Shown: piece by piece, positions 19,523 to 28,988 of the stretch
Layout of the letters: every line of letters begins with the position of its first letter
How positions within the stretch are numbered: position 1 is the stretch's first letter
Assembly (NCBI GenBank): GCA_003427395.1
Contig: BFEA01000256.1
Span: forward strand, 657,452-696,576
From: Chara braunii
Taxonomy: Eukaryota > Streptophyta > Charophyceae > Charales > Characeae
Direction: 5' to 3'
DNA length: 39,125 bases
Translations under genes and position numbers: made by a program
Notes under the pieces: model-generated
Databases searched by the model: none
The model's input: the letters and a program-made list of their open reading frames with translations, nothing else
What the model was told of the DNA's origin: nothing

Positions 19523-22003
19523 ATGCCAGAAGAGATGGCGGACGGTGGGAGGAAGCTTGTGACGCTGGATGACCTCATCGATGCCTTGGACAAGCGCGAG
19601 AGGGCGCCAAGCAATGTCCCAAAGGTCGAGACATTCCACTTCAAAGGGGATCGGGTATCTGATTGGCTGGATCTGACAGAGCAGGCGTTGGTGGGACTGT
19701 CAAATGAGGTCAAGCTCCAGCGGGTCCTGAGGTATGTCTTGCACAGTCACCATCGAGAAGTAACTAAGGTTGTGGACGCCGCCGGTGGCAGTTGGGCAAA
19801 GTTTGGAGACCTAATGCGAAGGAAGTATAGGCTCGGGGACGGCCTGCTGACCATGACCGACTTGAAGGCCATGACCAAAGAAGACTTCTCTACCATTGGG
19901 GCGTTTGTGCACGAGTTCAAAAAAAGGGCGAGGAAAGTGCACGGGATTTCTGAGGAGGCGCAGTGCGCTACAGTTTTGGGGCTGCTTACAGGCTCGGAGG
20001 CCACAGAGTTGACGAAGTATGGGGAAGGAAGCGAGAGGCTCACCTGGGCAACCATTGACAAGGGAGTGGAAGAAGGGAGCCTGGACCAGGTGGAGCAGCA
20101 CCAAATGAGGCTGCAAAGGCGCAAGAGGAAGGAGAGGGATGCTACTGCATCCGGGACCCCAGGGGTGAAGAAAATAGTCACGGACGTGTTGGCGGCACTT
20201 GGGTATGATAGCGAAGCAGAACTACAGAAGAGAGTGGTGGCAGTGGCCCAAGGCCGGGGGTCAGGAGTAGGAGATGAGGAGGCAGGGCGCGAAGACTACG
20301 GCAGAGGGGAGACGGGCTCCCAAGCCCTGACTAAGGCCCAAAGGAAGCACTGTAATCTGCTACTGGGGGGACAGGGATCAGGGAAAGGGCAGGCTCCCCA
20401 AGTCCTTGCCGCACCACCACCTGTCGCCACGGCCGCCCCAGCGCCCGCGCCAGCCGGATCATCGCACATGGGGCCACCGCCATCTTGTGGACACTGGGTG
20501 CCGCATTGCCAATCCACGCCGTGGCCCAGTTGTAACCACTGCGCCTTGTGTGGAGGGATTCAGGCCCACCCGGGGCACATGGTCCCCTATTCAGGCCCAT
20601 CCGCAAGTATGGGCCCCCCGAGCTACCCGGCGACTCAAAGCCAGCCCGTGACTCAACCGTCGTCCTCCCAGCAGGCCTCGCAAGCTAGTGTGGCCGGGGG
20701 AGGAGGCCAAGGACAAGGCGGGCAGGGCAATGGGGTCCGGGGCCAAGGAGGTAGAGGAGGGGGAGGTCGGGGGCGAGGAGGAAATGGTGGAGGTCGTGGA
20801 GGAGGCTGGAATGGTCAAGGGGGTCAGAACCAGGGGGGCCAAGGTGGCCAGGGAGGGGGTCAAGGGTATGGGAGGCCCCGCTTCGACTGGCGGAGCGCAA
20901 CTTGTTGGCATTGTGGCGAGGTGGTCCACACCGTACGATTCTGCCAACAGCAGCGGGACGACGAAAAGGCAGGATTAATCTCCACCTGTATGGACGGGGA
21001 TATATACGACCGGTGGGGAACGCACATTGACCCCAAGACCCCGGGAGGAATCAGGCAGGAAACCCTTAGGCGGGCAGCGGCTGGGCCTCTAGCAGCCCCG
21101 ACAATGTTCAGGATATGGCAGGAAAGGCAAGACCCGGGTGTAAGAGTCAAGGAGATTGTGGACGGAAATGAGGAAGTGACCCAGCGGCCGAAGGCGGGGA
21201 CTATAAAGGAGGAGCCCATAGTTGTTGAGTCCGATGATGAGGCGCAGGAGGTGGTGAGAGAGTCAGCCTCGACCATCCTCGAGAGGATGGAGGATCTGCT
21301 TGCAAAGGTCGACAGGTATCAGGAACGGCTAAGGGCGATGTGTGAAAAGGCCCGAGAGTGGGAAATGAGCCTCCCTGCAGTGATGCTCTATGGGTCCGGC
21401 CCAGGGTCATCGTCGGGACCGCAAGGGTGTCTAAGTGTGGCTACGGCTGGGACAGGTCCTAGGTCAGGGATGACCTTCAGGCCCCCTACGTCGCATGGAA
21501 GGGCACCACAGGTCGCGCAGACTAGGGGCCAAAGCAAGGCTACCGCCAGTCAGGGGCCTAGCCAGGCACCTAGTCGGGCGCCTCCTCGAAAGGAGCCTGA
21601 GCCTGAACGAAGGAAAGAAGTGGTGGAGGTTCAAGAAGAGGAAAATGAGGGTGATGACGAAGAGGACGAGAAGCTCCGGCAAGAGGAGGACCGGAGGGCG
21701 GAGCAGAGGGCCAAGAAGAGAGGGGCTAAGGGAGGGATGGAGCCGAGCCTGCATGATGGCGTGCCAAAGAGGAAAAAGTACGCAGTTCGACTAGAGGAAG
21801 GTTTTGACGTGGAGCGAATGGTGGATAAGCTCCTGGAGGGCCATAACGATTTGATGAACTTAAAGGACATTTTGGCGTCAGCACCAAGGCTTCGTGGCGA
21901 GCTAAAAGGGCGACTCTCGCGAAGGTTAGTGCCCAATGTCCACCTGAGCTCAATTCTGCCCAGGGAGATAGAGTGGACAAAGGCGGGCACCAGGAAGGAC
22001 TGA
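19523..22003 (+). CDS. gag: Element 2 Gag (capsid, RGG region, CCHC knuckle)
   Basis: 826 codons from the first ATG. Residues about 33-210 form a capsid-like domain (FKGDRVSDWLDLTEQAL, then SWAKFGDLMRRKY and a FVHEFKKRARKV helix). A proline-rich linker follows, then an RGG/glycine-rich RNA-binding tract (about 392-453) directly before a CX2CX4HX4C knuckle at 461-474 (CWHCGEVVHTVRFC). YDRWG starts at residue 495. Residues 561-573 hold IKEEPIVVESDDE, a SUMO-site and SUMO-binding look-alike. The C-terminal third has a coiled-coil-like helix (about 590-620) and an acidic, then basic segment. It stops at TGA 22001-22003, in frame with the protease. It should assemble the particle and package RNA. 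The frame is intact. Confidence 0.88.
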   Translation: MPEEMADGGRKLVTLDDLIDALDKRERAPSNVPKVETFHFKGDRVSDWLDLTEQALVGLSNEVKLQRVLRYVLHSHHREVTKVVDAAGGSWAKFGDLMRRKYRLGDGLLTMTDLKAMTKEDFSTIGAFVHEFKKRARKVHGISEEAQCATVLGLLTGSEATELTKYGEGSERLTWATIDKGVEEGSLDQVEQHQMRLQRRKRKERDATASGTPGVKKIVTDVLAALGYDSEAELQKRVVAVAQGRGSGVGDEEAGREDYGRGETGSQALTKAQRKHCNLLLGGQGSGKGQAPQVLAAPPPVATAAPAPAPAGSSHMGPPPSCGHWVPHCQSTPWPSCNHCALCGGIQAHPGHMVPYSGPSASMGPPSYPATQSQPVTQPSSSQQASQASVAGGGGQGQGGQGNGVRGQGGRGGGGRGRGGNGGGRGGGWNGQGGQNQGGQGGQGGGQGYGRPRFDWRSATCWHCGEVVHTVRFCQQQRDDEKAGLISTCMDGDIYDRWGTHIDPKTPGGIRQETLRRAAAGPLAAPTMFRIWQERQDPGVRVKEIVDGNEEVTQRPKAGTIKEEPIVVESDDEAQEVVRESASTILERMEDLLAKVDRYQERLRAMCEKAREWEMSLPAVMLYGSGPGSSSGPQGCLSVATAGTGPRSGMTFRPPTSHGRAPQVAQTRGQSKATASQGPSQAPSRAPPRKEPEPERRKEVVEVQEEENEGDDEEDEKLRQEEDRRAEQRAKKRGAKGGMEPSLHDGVPKRKKYAVRLEEGFDVERMVDKLLEGHNDLMNLKDILASAPRLRGELKGRLSRRLVPNVHLSSILPREIEWTKAGTRKD

Positions 22004-22615
22004 AAATGTGTGGCATGTGGGTTGGTGGACCTGAAGGTGAGGGACCAGCCGAGCATTGCAATGGTGGACACGGGCGTGGAGATGAATATCATCCGGGAGC
22101 GGGACACGACCATGTTGGGGCTGGAGGTCAACCATTCGGACCATGGCGTGTTACATGGCGCCAACTGCAAGGCCATTTTCTGCGGTACCGCGTCTAATGT
22201 GATGGTGGAGATTGGGAGAGTAAGGGCGCGAACGTGCTTCTTCATCATGCCTGATGTCGACCACCCTATCCTTCTGGGGAGGTCGTTCCTCTGCCGAATG
22301 GAGACCTTGGTTTTCAATAGGCATGAGGGGACGATGATCCTGGCCTTATCTGATCCGGCCTGTGGGAACTACGAGATCCTTAAGTGCCGGAACACAGGGC
22401 CCGGAAGTGGGAGGAACAGGCTCAACCTCGGCTCCTTTACCTTCGAGGAGTCCGAGTACGCGCGTCGGAGACTCCGGGAGGAACAGGAGGAGGAAGGAGC
22501 AGGTGAGGTGTTGTCCCTGAGCCTTAACGACGTGAATAAGGCAATGGAGGTGGTGGCGGCGCATGATATGGCGGACCTTGAGGCTATAAAGGCGTTGAGA
22601 GAGCAGGTCCTATAA
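22004..22615 (+). CDS. pro: Element 2 aspartic protease
   Basis: The frame is the same as gag and is separated from it only by TGA 22001-22003; the first in-frame ATG is well downstream, so it is probably made as Gag-Pro by readthrough, or the TGA is a mutation. The active site is DTG at 22067 in MVDTGVEMNII; the usual Ala after DTG is Val here. The HPILLGRSFL segment about 65 residues later matches the second conserved protease block. A glutamate-rich C-terminal part follows. The frame meets TAA at 22613-22615, then stays open to TAG 22757-22759 over a slippery heptamer, so TAA may be a late mutation. Confidence 0.78.
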   Translation, partial: KCVACGLVDLKVRDQPSIAMVDTGVEMNIIRERDTTMLGLEVNHSDHGVLHGANCKAIFCGTASNVMVEIGRVRARTCFFIMPDVDHPILLGRSFLCRMETLVFNRHEGTMILALSDPACGNYEILKCRNTGPGSGRNRLNLGSFTFEESEYARRRLREEQEEEGAGEVLSLSLNDVNKAMEVVAAHDMADLEAIKALREQVL

Positions 22616-22707
22616 ATCTCTCAGGTGGGAGAGGTGGAGTTGATATATCAGCTCCCAGGAAGGAGGGGAGACTCTGCTATGGCCCAGGCCCGAACGACAA
22701 GTCGGCC

Positions 22708-22714
22708 TTTTTTA
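22708..22714 (+). promoter_or_regulatory. Candidate -1 frameshift site TTTTTTA
   Basis: TTTTTTA fits X-XXY-YYZ in the protease frame (CCT TTT TTA GGG). A -1 slip here leads exactly into the RT frame, which is open across this point. A G-rich stretch with weak pairing potential (GGGA with TCCC) follows. Against use: TAA 22613-22615 lies upstream in the protease frame. Confidence 0.5.
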
Positions 22715-24678
22715 GGGGAGGGCTTAAGCAGGGTTCCCGAAGGCGGTACAAGACTATAGACAAGAAGTGTCGCCCGGTCCCCGTGCTTGTCACGGAGGAT
22801 GAGGAAGCCTACTATGAGCGGGAGCGAGGACTGATAAGACGTATGCGGGAGCGCGCGCAGGCAGGGCCATGCCGCATCAATAATGAGAATGAGGAAGGGC
22901 TGATAATTGGCGAGCCTGGCTTCCTTACGCCCCAAGAAAGGACCCTGATGGTGGAAACCATGAAGAGGAGGCATTGCTCGTATGCGTTTAATGATGACGG
23001 GCGTGGGAGGTTGGACGTGGATAAGATCCCAATGATACGAATCCATACCGTCCCACACGAGCCATGGAATCTGAAAGACGCACGATATCCGAATCCGGAT
23101 GAGGAGAAGAAGGTGGTGGATTACTTGGATGGGAAGATGAGGACGTATGTGGCAGATTACTCCAGTGGACCGTATGCTTCCCCCTGGTTTTGTTTCATCA
23201 AGCCAAACAGAACGCTACGGTGGGTGCAGGATTTGCAACGATTGAATGCAGTGATGGTGCGGGACGCGGGAGGGTTGCCGAACGTGGACGCCGTGTCAGA
23301 GTCATGCGCAGGAAGGCCTATAATCTCACTTATAGACCTTTACTCTGGGTATGACCAGTTTCCTGTGTACCCACCGGATAGGCCAGTGACGGCGATGCAT
23401 ACACCAAGGGGGTTGATCCACATGAGCGTGGCACCTCAGGGGTGGACTAATGCGGTGGCAATGGTGCAAAGGCACATGATTAGGGTCATGCAGACAGTTA
23501 GTCCACATATCACTCAGCCCTACATTGACGACTTGGCGGTCAAGGGTCCGAAGGAGAAAGAGGAAGATGAAGTGATGCCAGGAGTGAGGCGGTTTGTCTG
23601 GAAGCACGTCCAGGATATCGATCAGGTTCTGGGTCTGCTGGAAGAGCACAAGCTAACGGCGAGTGGCCCCAAGTCGAAGCATTGCATGAGGGAAGCCACG
23701 ATTTTGGGCTTTGTCTGCAACGAGAAAGGGCGGAGGCCAGATGTGAAGAAGACGGACAAGATCCTTGAGTGGCCAGTCCCCTTCCAGTCGATAACAAACG
23801 TGAGGAGCTTCCTCGGGACCTGCGGGTTTTGGAGGAGTTTTGTGAAGGATTTCGCCACCAAGACGGAGCATTTAAGAAAACTGGTGCGTCAGGATCAGGA
23901 ATGGGTCTGGGGCGAGGACCAGGAAAGGGTTGTGGAAAGGATGAAGAGAGAATTTAAGGAAGGAGGTTTGGTGCTAGGAGCGCCAAACTGCGAGGCCACG
24001 GAGGAGAAGTCATTCGTTGTCGAGACGGACGTTGGGCCAACTGCCTTAGGAGGAGTCCTGATTTAGGCGGATGCTGATGGGAAGGAGAGGCCGCTGAGAT
24101 TTGAAAGCCCCACCCTCAATATGACTGAAAGAAACTATTCGCAGTTCAAGAAAGAAACGTTGGCGGTGCTCCATTGCCTAAGGACCTTCTGTAATTACAT
24201 CTTTGGCAGGAGACTCATTTTGAGGGTGGACCCTACTGCGCTTGCGTGTTCCCTGAAAAGTTATACTCCATCTGACCCAACCATCGCGAGGTGGTTGACC
24301 TACATTTGGATGTTTAACTTTGAGTTGGAGAGGATTCCCGGGGACAAGAACAGGGCAGATGGGTTGAGCCGTATCAACTGGGATGGGGCGGGTCAAGAGT
24401 CAATTGAGGACACCCCACCAGTTGACGGGTTCTTCGATCAGGAGGAGGATGTCCGCCTCCTCATAAATGAGTGGTCGCTGAGGGTGCCTAGCTGTGTCAC
24501 GCATCCTATATGGTTAGCACCAAGGGGGTACGAGCAGAAGGAGGAGTTGGTCCTCAAACCCTTCCAGGAAGAAGATCCGTGGGGGAGTAGTAGGGATGTT
24601 GGCTGGATGATGAGGTTGGCATTGGCAAGGACACATAGTCTAGCGGAGGAGGTAAAGAGGAAGGCTCGACCCAGGTAG
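22715..24678 (+). pseudogene. pol: Element 2 reverse transcriptase and RNase H
   Basis: The frame is open from within the protease region. RT shows the fingers segment TLRWVQDLQRLN, motif A IISLIDLYSGYDQ, APQGWTNAVAMVQRHM, the catalytic YIDD at 23521-23532 (Ile for the usual Val/Met) and TILGFVCNEKGRRPD. The FLGTCGFWRSFVKDF connection leads into RNase H, which begins ETDVGPTALGGVLI and is cut by TAG 24064-24066. It continues in frame with ERNYSQFKKETLAVL and IPGDKNRADGLSR. It ends at TAG 24676-24678, where the integrase part continues one base back (-1). The single TAG in RNase H makes the product inactive unless read through. Confidence 0.88.
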
Positions 24679-26097
24679 AGGAGCATGAGCAACTAATGGG
24701 AGGGATGTACTTGCTCACCAACACGCTTCTGCAAGGGAACTTTGACTAGAGGAGCGCAGCCAGCTCCGAAGAGGGCGAACTTCTCATTCCTGAAAGCCAG
24801 GACGACGAGTTCGAAGAGGGAGAGATTAGGGAGGTCTTCCGTGCTGAGGAGTATGATGAAATTTATCAGGAATTGGGGTTACTCCTGTCGTGCGAAATAA
24901 GGGATAGGGACGCAAGTGCCAAAGCCCAGAAGATGAGGCATCTCTACGTAGTGAGAGATCACCATCTGTTCATAAAGCGACAAGTTAGAAACCCTAAGAG
25001 GGTCGTATGTGGAAGGAACTGGCAGATCGATGTCATAGCAGCCTTGCACGATGGTATAGCAGGGGGGCACAGAGGGGTTAGTGCCACGTGCGCGAAGATA
25101 AGTGAGTTATACCATTGGGATGAAATGTTGACTATGGTCATCAAGTACTGCCAGTCTGTGTGCCTTGCCAGCAGAGGTCAGCGCAAGGCCTGGGGAGCCT
25201 CTACACCCCAGGTTGGAAAGGGAAGTGGGGGCAGTTGTACACTTGGACCTGTTGTTCATGCCACTTGGGGAGGATGAAAGTAACTATATCTTCGATGCAT
25301 AGGACAACCTTACTGGGTTTGTGGACGGTCGGGCTATCCGCACAAAAACTGGCCCAGTTTTAGCAAGGTGCATCAAAGAGTACTACTTGCGTTATCCATT
25401 TGTCAGAGAGTTTGTGATGGACCGGGGGTCGGAGTTTACTTGTAACGAGGTGTGGACCTTGCTTGCGGGATACGGCGTGGTAGCAAATTACACTACTGCC
25501 GCGCACCCCCAGGCAAACGCGCCTGTGGAGAGGGGGCATAGTACCATCACGAATCTCCTGGCCAAATGGACTGAAGGGAAGCCGAACCAGTGGCCGAAAT
25601 TCCTGAGAGCAGCATTCTTCGTGGAAAATGTTACAGTGAAAAGGACTACCAAGTATGCGCTAGCCACGCTATGGTACGGAAGGCATGCCACCTTTCCCAT
25701 AGAAAGCTTCATGAAGACGTGGAGGCGCCAGGATCTGGAAGTGAACCTGTCCTTTGAGGAACTGCTCGATATACGAGCACGGCAAGTGGGGGCCGCTGAA
25801 GAAAGGCTACGAGAGGCCGCTGGTCAGGTGGAGAGAAGTCGCATGGAAGACAAGATGAGGTGGGACCAGATGACCCGAATAAGGAAGGATCCACTGAAGG
25901 TTGGGGATGTGGTGCTGCTGTATGACTCCTCGCTGGAAAAGCAGTGGTCCAGGAAACTCGACAAACGGTGGCTGGGAACCTATAGGATCGTGCGGTGTGG
26001 CGAGTTTGGGGCCTACCAAATTGAGGAGCTGGACGGGGCAGGATCGCAGGGCTGGGTATCAGGGACAAGGCTGAAGAAGTTTGTGGCCAGGGAATAG
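24675..26097 (+). pseudogene. pol: Element 2 integrase (frameshifted)
   Basis: The linker and zinc domain read in one frame from 24675 to about 25155, with TAG at 24747-24749. HHCC histidines are at 25047 and 25068 (HDGIAGGH), with cysteines near 25149-25170 where two small shifts occur within about 40 bases. The core then reads in a third frame: first Asp at 25246 (HLDLLFMP), TAG 25300-25302, second Asp at 25420 (VMDRGSEF) and Glu at 25528 (PVERGHS). The C-terminal domain has KVGDVVLLYDSS and WLGTYRIVRCGEFGAYQI, a GPY/F-like module. No chromodomain follows. The two stops and the shifts mean no working integrase from this copy as assembled. Confidence 0.87.
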
Positions 26098-26324
26098 GTA
26101 AGGGGCCATGAGACCTCGTTTAGGATAGAGTCTTGCCTAGGTATTACCCAGGTCGGACGGCTAGATAGGTGGGTGATTGGGATGGATGGGTGTGGAATGT
26201 ATGTGGGATTTCCCTAGGCCGATGGCTCGGTTACTGACCCTGTTGTGTGCATGCTTGTTGTCTCCCGCCTGTTGTGCAGGTCTGACTTTTCGAAGGCAGT
26301 CATGCAGAGGGGCGGGAGGGACAC
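26098..26324 (+). other. Gap between integrase and second gag-like ORF, with acceptor-like site
   Basis: A pyrimidine-rich run ending TGTTGTGCAG at 26280 looks like a 3' splice acceptor 45 bases before the next ATG. Extra genes downstream of pol in LTR elements are often expressed from spliced RNA, so this could be the acceptor. No donor was assigned. Confidence 0.35.
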
Positions 26325-28988
26325 ATGGCCACGCCAGGGGCCCCAGGGGATGGAGGGAGGGGCGAGCAGCACGAGCCGCATAGGAGGGAGCCTACGCTTG
26401 AGTTTGATGACGACAACATTGAGCTCTTCTTGGACGTATATCGGAAACATGTGGCACAGAGAGGGTGGTCAGTGGCGGAGAGGATTCACCACTTGAGGGG
26501 CATAGGGTGGTTCGAGGAGCCGGTCGCTCAGATATGTAAGGAGGCCCTGACTTGGCCAGACGTGGAGGCTGGGATGCAGAGATTGAGAGCTTCCCCTAGG
26601 GGGCGAGATGGCATGCTCATTCGATTGGAGGAGGGGAACGCAGATGAGTTCATCCCCGCATATGAGCACTACATGTTGAGTCTGCGGGTTGCGCAGGGGG
26701 AATGGGTGCAGGCCCTACTTATCTGGACGAGGCGGGCAAAGAAGCAGGTGGTCAAGCAGATTCAGGAGAGGGCTCGAGACTGGGAGGACTGTCAGGCCCA
26801 GCTTAGGAGGGCGTTCGGACGGTCACAGCACGAGAGGCACGAGCCCAGAGTTGAGAGGCGGCGGCGAAGCAAGAGGCCAAGGGAACCGGCACTGAGCGAG
26901 GCGGAGCTGGCCAGAGGGGGGAGGGGAGCCCCGGCCCAGCGAGAGGATGAGCCCGTAGAGCCCGCATTGACAAGGGAGTCGTTCCCTGCTTGTGGCCTCC
27001 GGGCGGTTGAGTTTCGGCGGATTACGAGCGAGGAGTTGAGGCCGCCCTCGCCATTGCCATCAACGCAGGAGTTGGACATACCAAGAGAGACGTCGTTACG
27101 AAGCTTGGCGACGCATCTCGATGTATCCCAATGGGAGGCCTCACGGCTGGGAGAGGGCTCAGTTGAGCCGGCGTGCTACGTGCCATTGGCGGAGCCCCTC
27201 GACCTTGAGATGGAGACAGACATGCGAGACCGAGAGGAGCCGCAGGACCCTGAGATGGTAGCCGAGCGGTCGTATCCGGTACGACCTCGGGGGAGAGAGG
27301 TGATCACGGTTGGGGACGATACCCCTCCATGCTCCCCAGCTCCAGAGCCAGCACAGCGTTCATGGCCAGAGGGGATTCTTGAGCCAGGCAGCGAGGAGAT
27401 CCCGGAGTTTCCCCCTGAGGCCACCACTATACCTGAGCAGGAGGCAGAGGCGGAGAACCAGGGTGTGTGTGAGAGAGCGAGGATGGAGGCGCCCCTTGAC
27501 TTGCCCTCGGCCACGCAGGCGACCAAGAGCCCGGACATCGAGGAGGCCGTTTCAGCAGACTTACCGCCAGTAGTGTTGCGCGCAAGCACAGGGATGGAGG
27601 CGGAGGCGTCGACTCCAGGAGACCAGGGGCCGCGAATGGGAGGAACCCCAAGAGAGACCCGCGAAGAGAAGTCCGCCCAAGTGCGGGTCCGTCTGGACGA
27701 GATATACGCAAGACAGGCTGAGATGGAGGCGACGGGGATAGAGCCGACACCGTCGATCGAGCCCAAGACGAGTGAGCAGAGGATCGACAAGTTGTGGGCT
27801 AGGTATGAGAGCCAGAGGGATGCAGCCCGCCAAAGGTCACGAGAGGCAGGACAGGCGGACGAGGAGACGAGTGAGTTGAGAGAGATGGGGGACTTGGGGT
27901 TCTCCGCGACCAGGCAGGCAATTGAGCGCATGGATCGGAGGGTATGCGAGACGTCAGTCACATCCTTCCAGTGGTATAATCTACTCAGCAATGAGTTTAG
28001 GGTTAAGGAGTTGGAGGTGGAGCACCTGACTACTCAGCTTGCCGAGGAGAGGGCGAGGAGCAGGGCTAGAGAGGTTGAGTGGGAGAGGAGATTTGGGGAG
28101 ATGGCGGCCGCTGTGGGTAGGCTCTCGGCAGCCTGGGAGGCTAGCCAGATGGGGCGAGCCAGTGCCGATAGCCAGGGCCGAGGGGTGCAGGCTTCGTCGG
28201 GTCAGGAAGTAGCGGTGGAGGTCCCTCGACAAGCCGAGCCAATGGAGGAGGCGCCCTTGGACGCAGTCGAGGAGGAGAGTGGCACGCAAGAGTCGCTTAT
28301 GGCTATGTCCACGGAGAGGAGAGGTTCGCGCTTGCATGAGGTGGCGGCAGCCATGGGGATAGGCACTCCACATGAGGGGCCTCAGGGACTCGACGCTCCA
28401 GAGCATGCCCCGAGGTTGGGGGAGTTGAGGGCGGAGCTAGGCTCCTGGGCCACGGGGACCGACTCAAGAGGGCCTAACTCGAGACGGCAACAGCAGCAGG
28501 AGGTCATGAGTGAGCCCGCCGCTATAGGGGGCTCTCAGCCGTCAGGAGTATGTAGGGATGAGGCGATGATGACAGAGAGGGCGCATGAAGAGGGACCCCG
28601 AGAGTTGGATACGCCAGAGCGCGGGCCAGGGAGTGCGGCTGCACGAAGGGGTGGAGGTGTTGAGGCTATGAAGCCCAAACCTCAGGGCCATGGGGGGTTG
28701 CCCTCGTGTCACGAGGTGACTTCTGAGACCATGGGGACGCCTTCGGCATCGAGTTCGCAAGGGAGAAAGAAGAAGACTGCCAGGTGGCACGATACCTCCT
28801 GTTTCTGGTGCAAGGAGGAAGGGCATAGAGCCATGGACTGCCCAGAACTCCTCGAGGATAAGGCCGAGGGGCGAGTTGCAAAATTCAACGGCAAGTGCTA
28901 TGACAGGCAAGGCAGGATAGTAGAGCGAGCCCCAGATGGGGGCAGGGCTCAGTTATATAGGCAGAACCAGGAGGAATTGTGTAAGTAG
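26325..28988 (+). CDS. Second gag-like ORF downstream of pol
   Basis: An intact 887-codon ORF. Residues about 24-165 resemble a Gag capsid region (DDDNIELFLDVYRKHV, then WPDVEAGMQRLRA and DEFIPAYEHYMLSLRVAQGEW). A long disordered linker rich in E, P and R follows (about 170-540). A coiled-coil-like helix runs about 548-610, then another charged linker, then a CX2CX4HX4C knuckle at 826-839 (CFWCKEEGHRAMDC) and CYDRQG with Tyr at 859. The knuckle-to-YDR spacing (20 residues) matches Gag (21), so the two ORFs share a C-terminal module. No signal peptide, transmembrane segment or fusion motif is visible, so it is not an envelope gene. It may be a duplicated or captured gag with an accessory packaging role; unproven. 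Confidence 0.8.
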   Translation: MATPGAPGDGGRGEQHEPHRREPTLEFDDDNIELFLDVYRKHVAQRGWSVAERIHHLRGIGWFEEPVAQICKEALTWPDVEAGMQRLRASPRGRDGMLIRLEEGNADEFIPAYEHYMLSLRVAQGEWVQALLIWTRRAKKQVVKQIQERARDWEDCQAQLRRAFGRSQHERHEPRVERRRRSKRPREPALSEAELARGGRGAPAQREDEPVEPALTRESFPACGLRAVEFRRITSEELRPPSPLPSTQELDIPRETSLRSLATHLDVSQWEASRLGEGSVEPACYVPLAEPLDLEMETDMRDREEPQDPEMVAERSYPVRPRGREVITVGDDTPPCSPAPEPAQRSWPEGILEPGSEEIPEFPPEATTIPEQEAEAENQGVCERARMEAPLDLPSATQATKSPDIEEAVSADLPPVVLRASTGMEAEASTPGDQGPRMGGTPRETREEKSAQVRVRLDEIYARQAEMEATGIEPTPSIEPKTSEQRIDKLWARYESQRDAARQRSREAGQADEETSELREMGDLGFSATRQAIERMDRRVCETSVTSFQWYNLLSNEFRVKELEVEHLTTQLAEERARSRAREVEWERRFGEMAAAVGRLSAAWEASQMGRASADSQGRGVQASSGQEVAVEVPRQAEPMEEAPLDAVEEESGTQESLMAMSTERRGSRLHEVAAAMGIGTPHEGPQGLDAPEHAPRLGELRAELGSWATGTDSRGPNSRRQQQQEVMSEPAAIGGSQPSGVCRDEAMMTERAHEEGPRELDTPERGPGSAAARRGGGVEAMKPKPQGHGGLPSCHEVTSETMGTPSASSSQGRKKKTARWHDTSCFWCKEEGHRAMDCPELLEDKAEGRVAKFNGKCYDRQGRIVERAPDGGRAQLYRQNQEELCK

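Noticed and set aside
21495-22317. Long minus-strand frames opposite gag and protease
   Set aside because: They mirror acidic and proline-rich codons of the plus-strand genes; shadows.
27176-27991. 271-codon minus-strand frame opposite the second gag-like ORF
   Set aside because: Serine-rich shadow of an E/R-rich coding strand, no domain.
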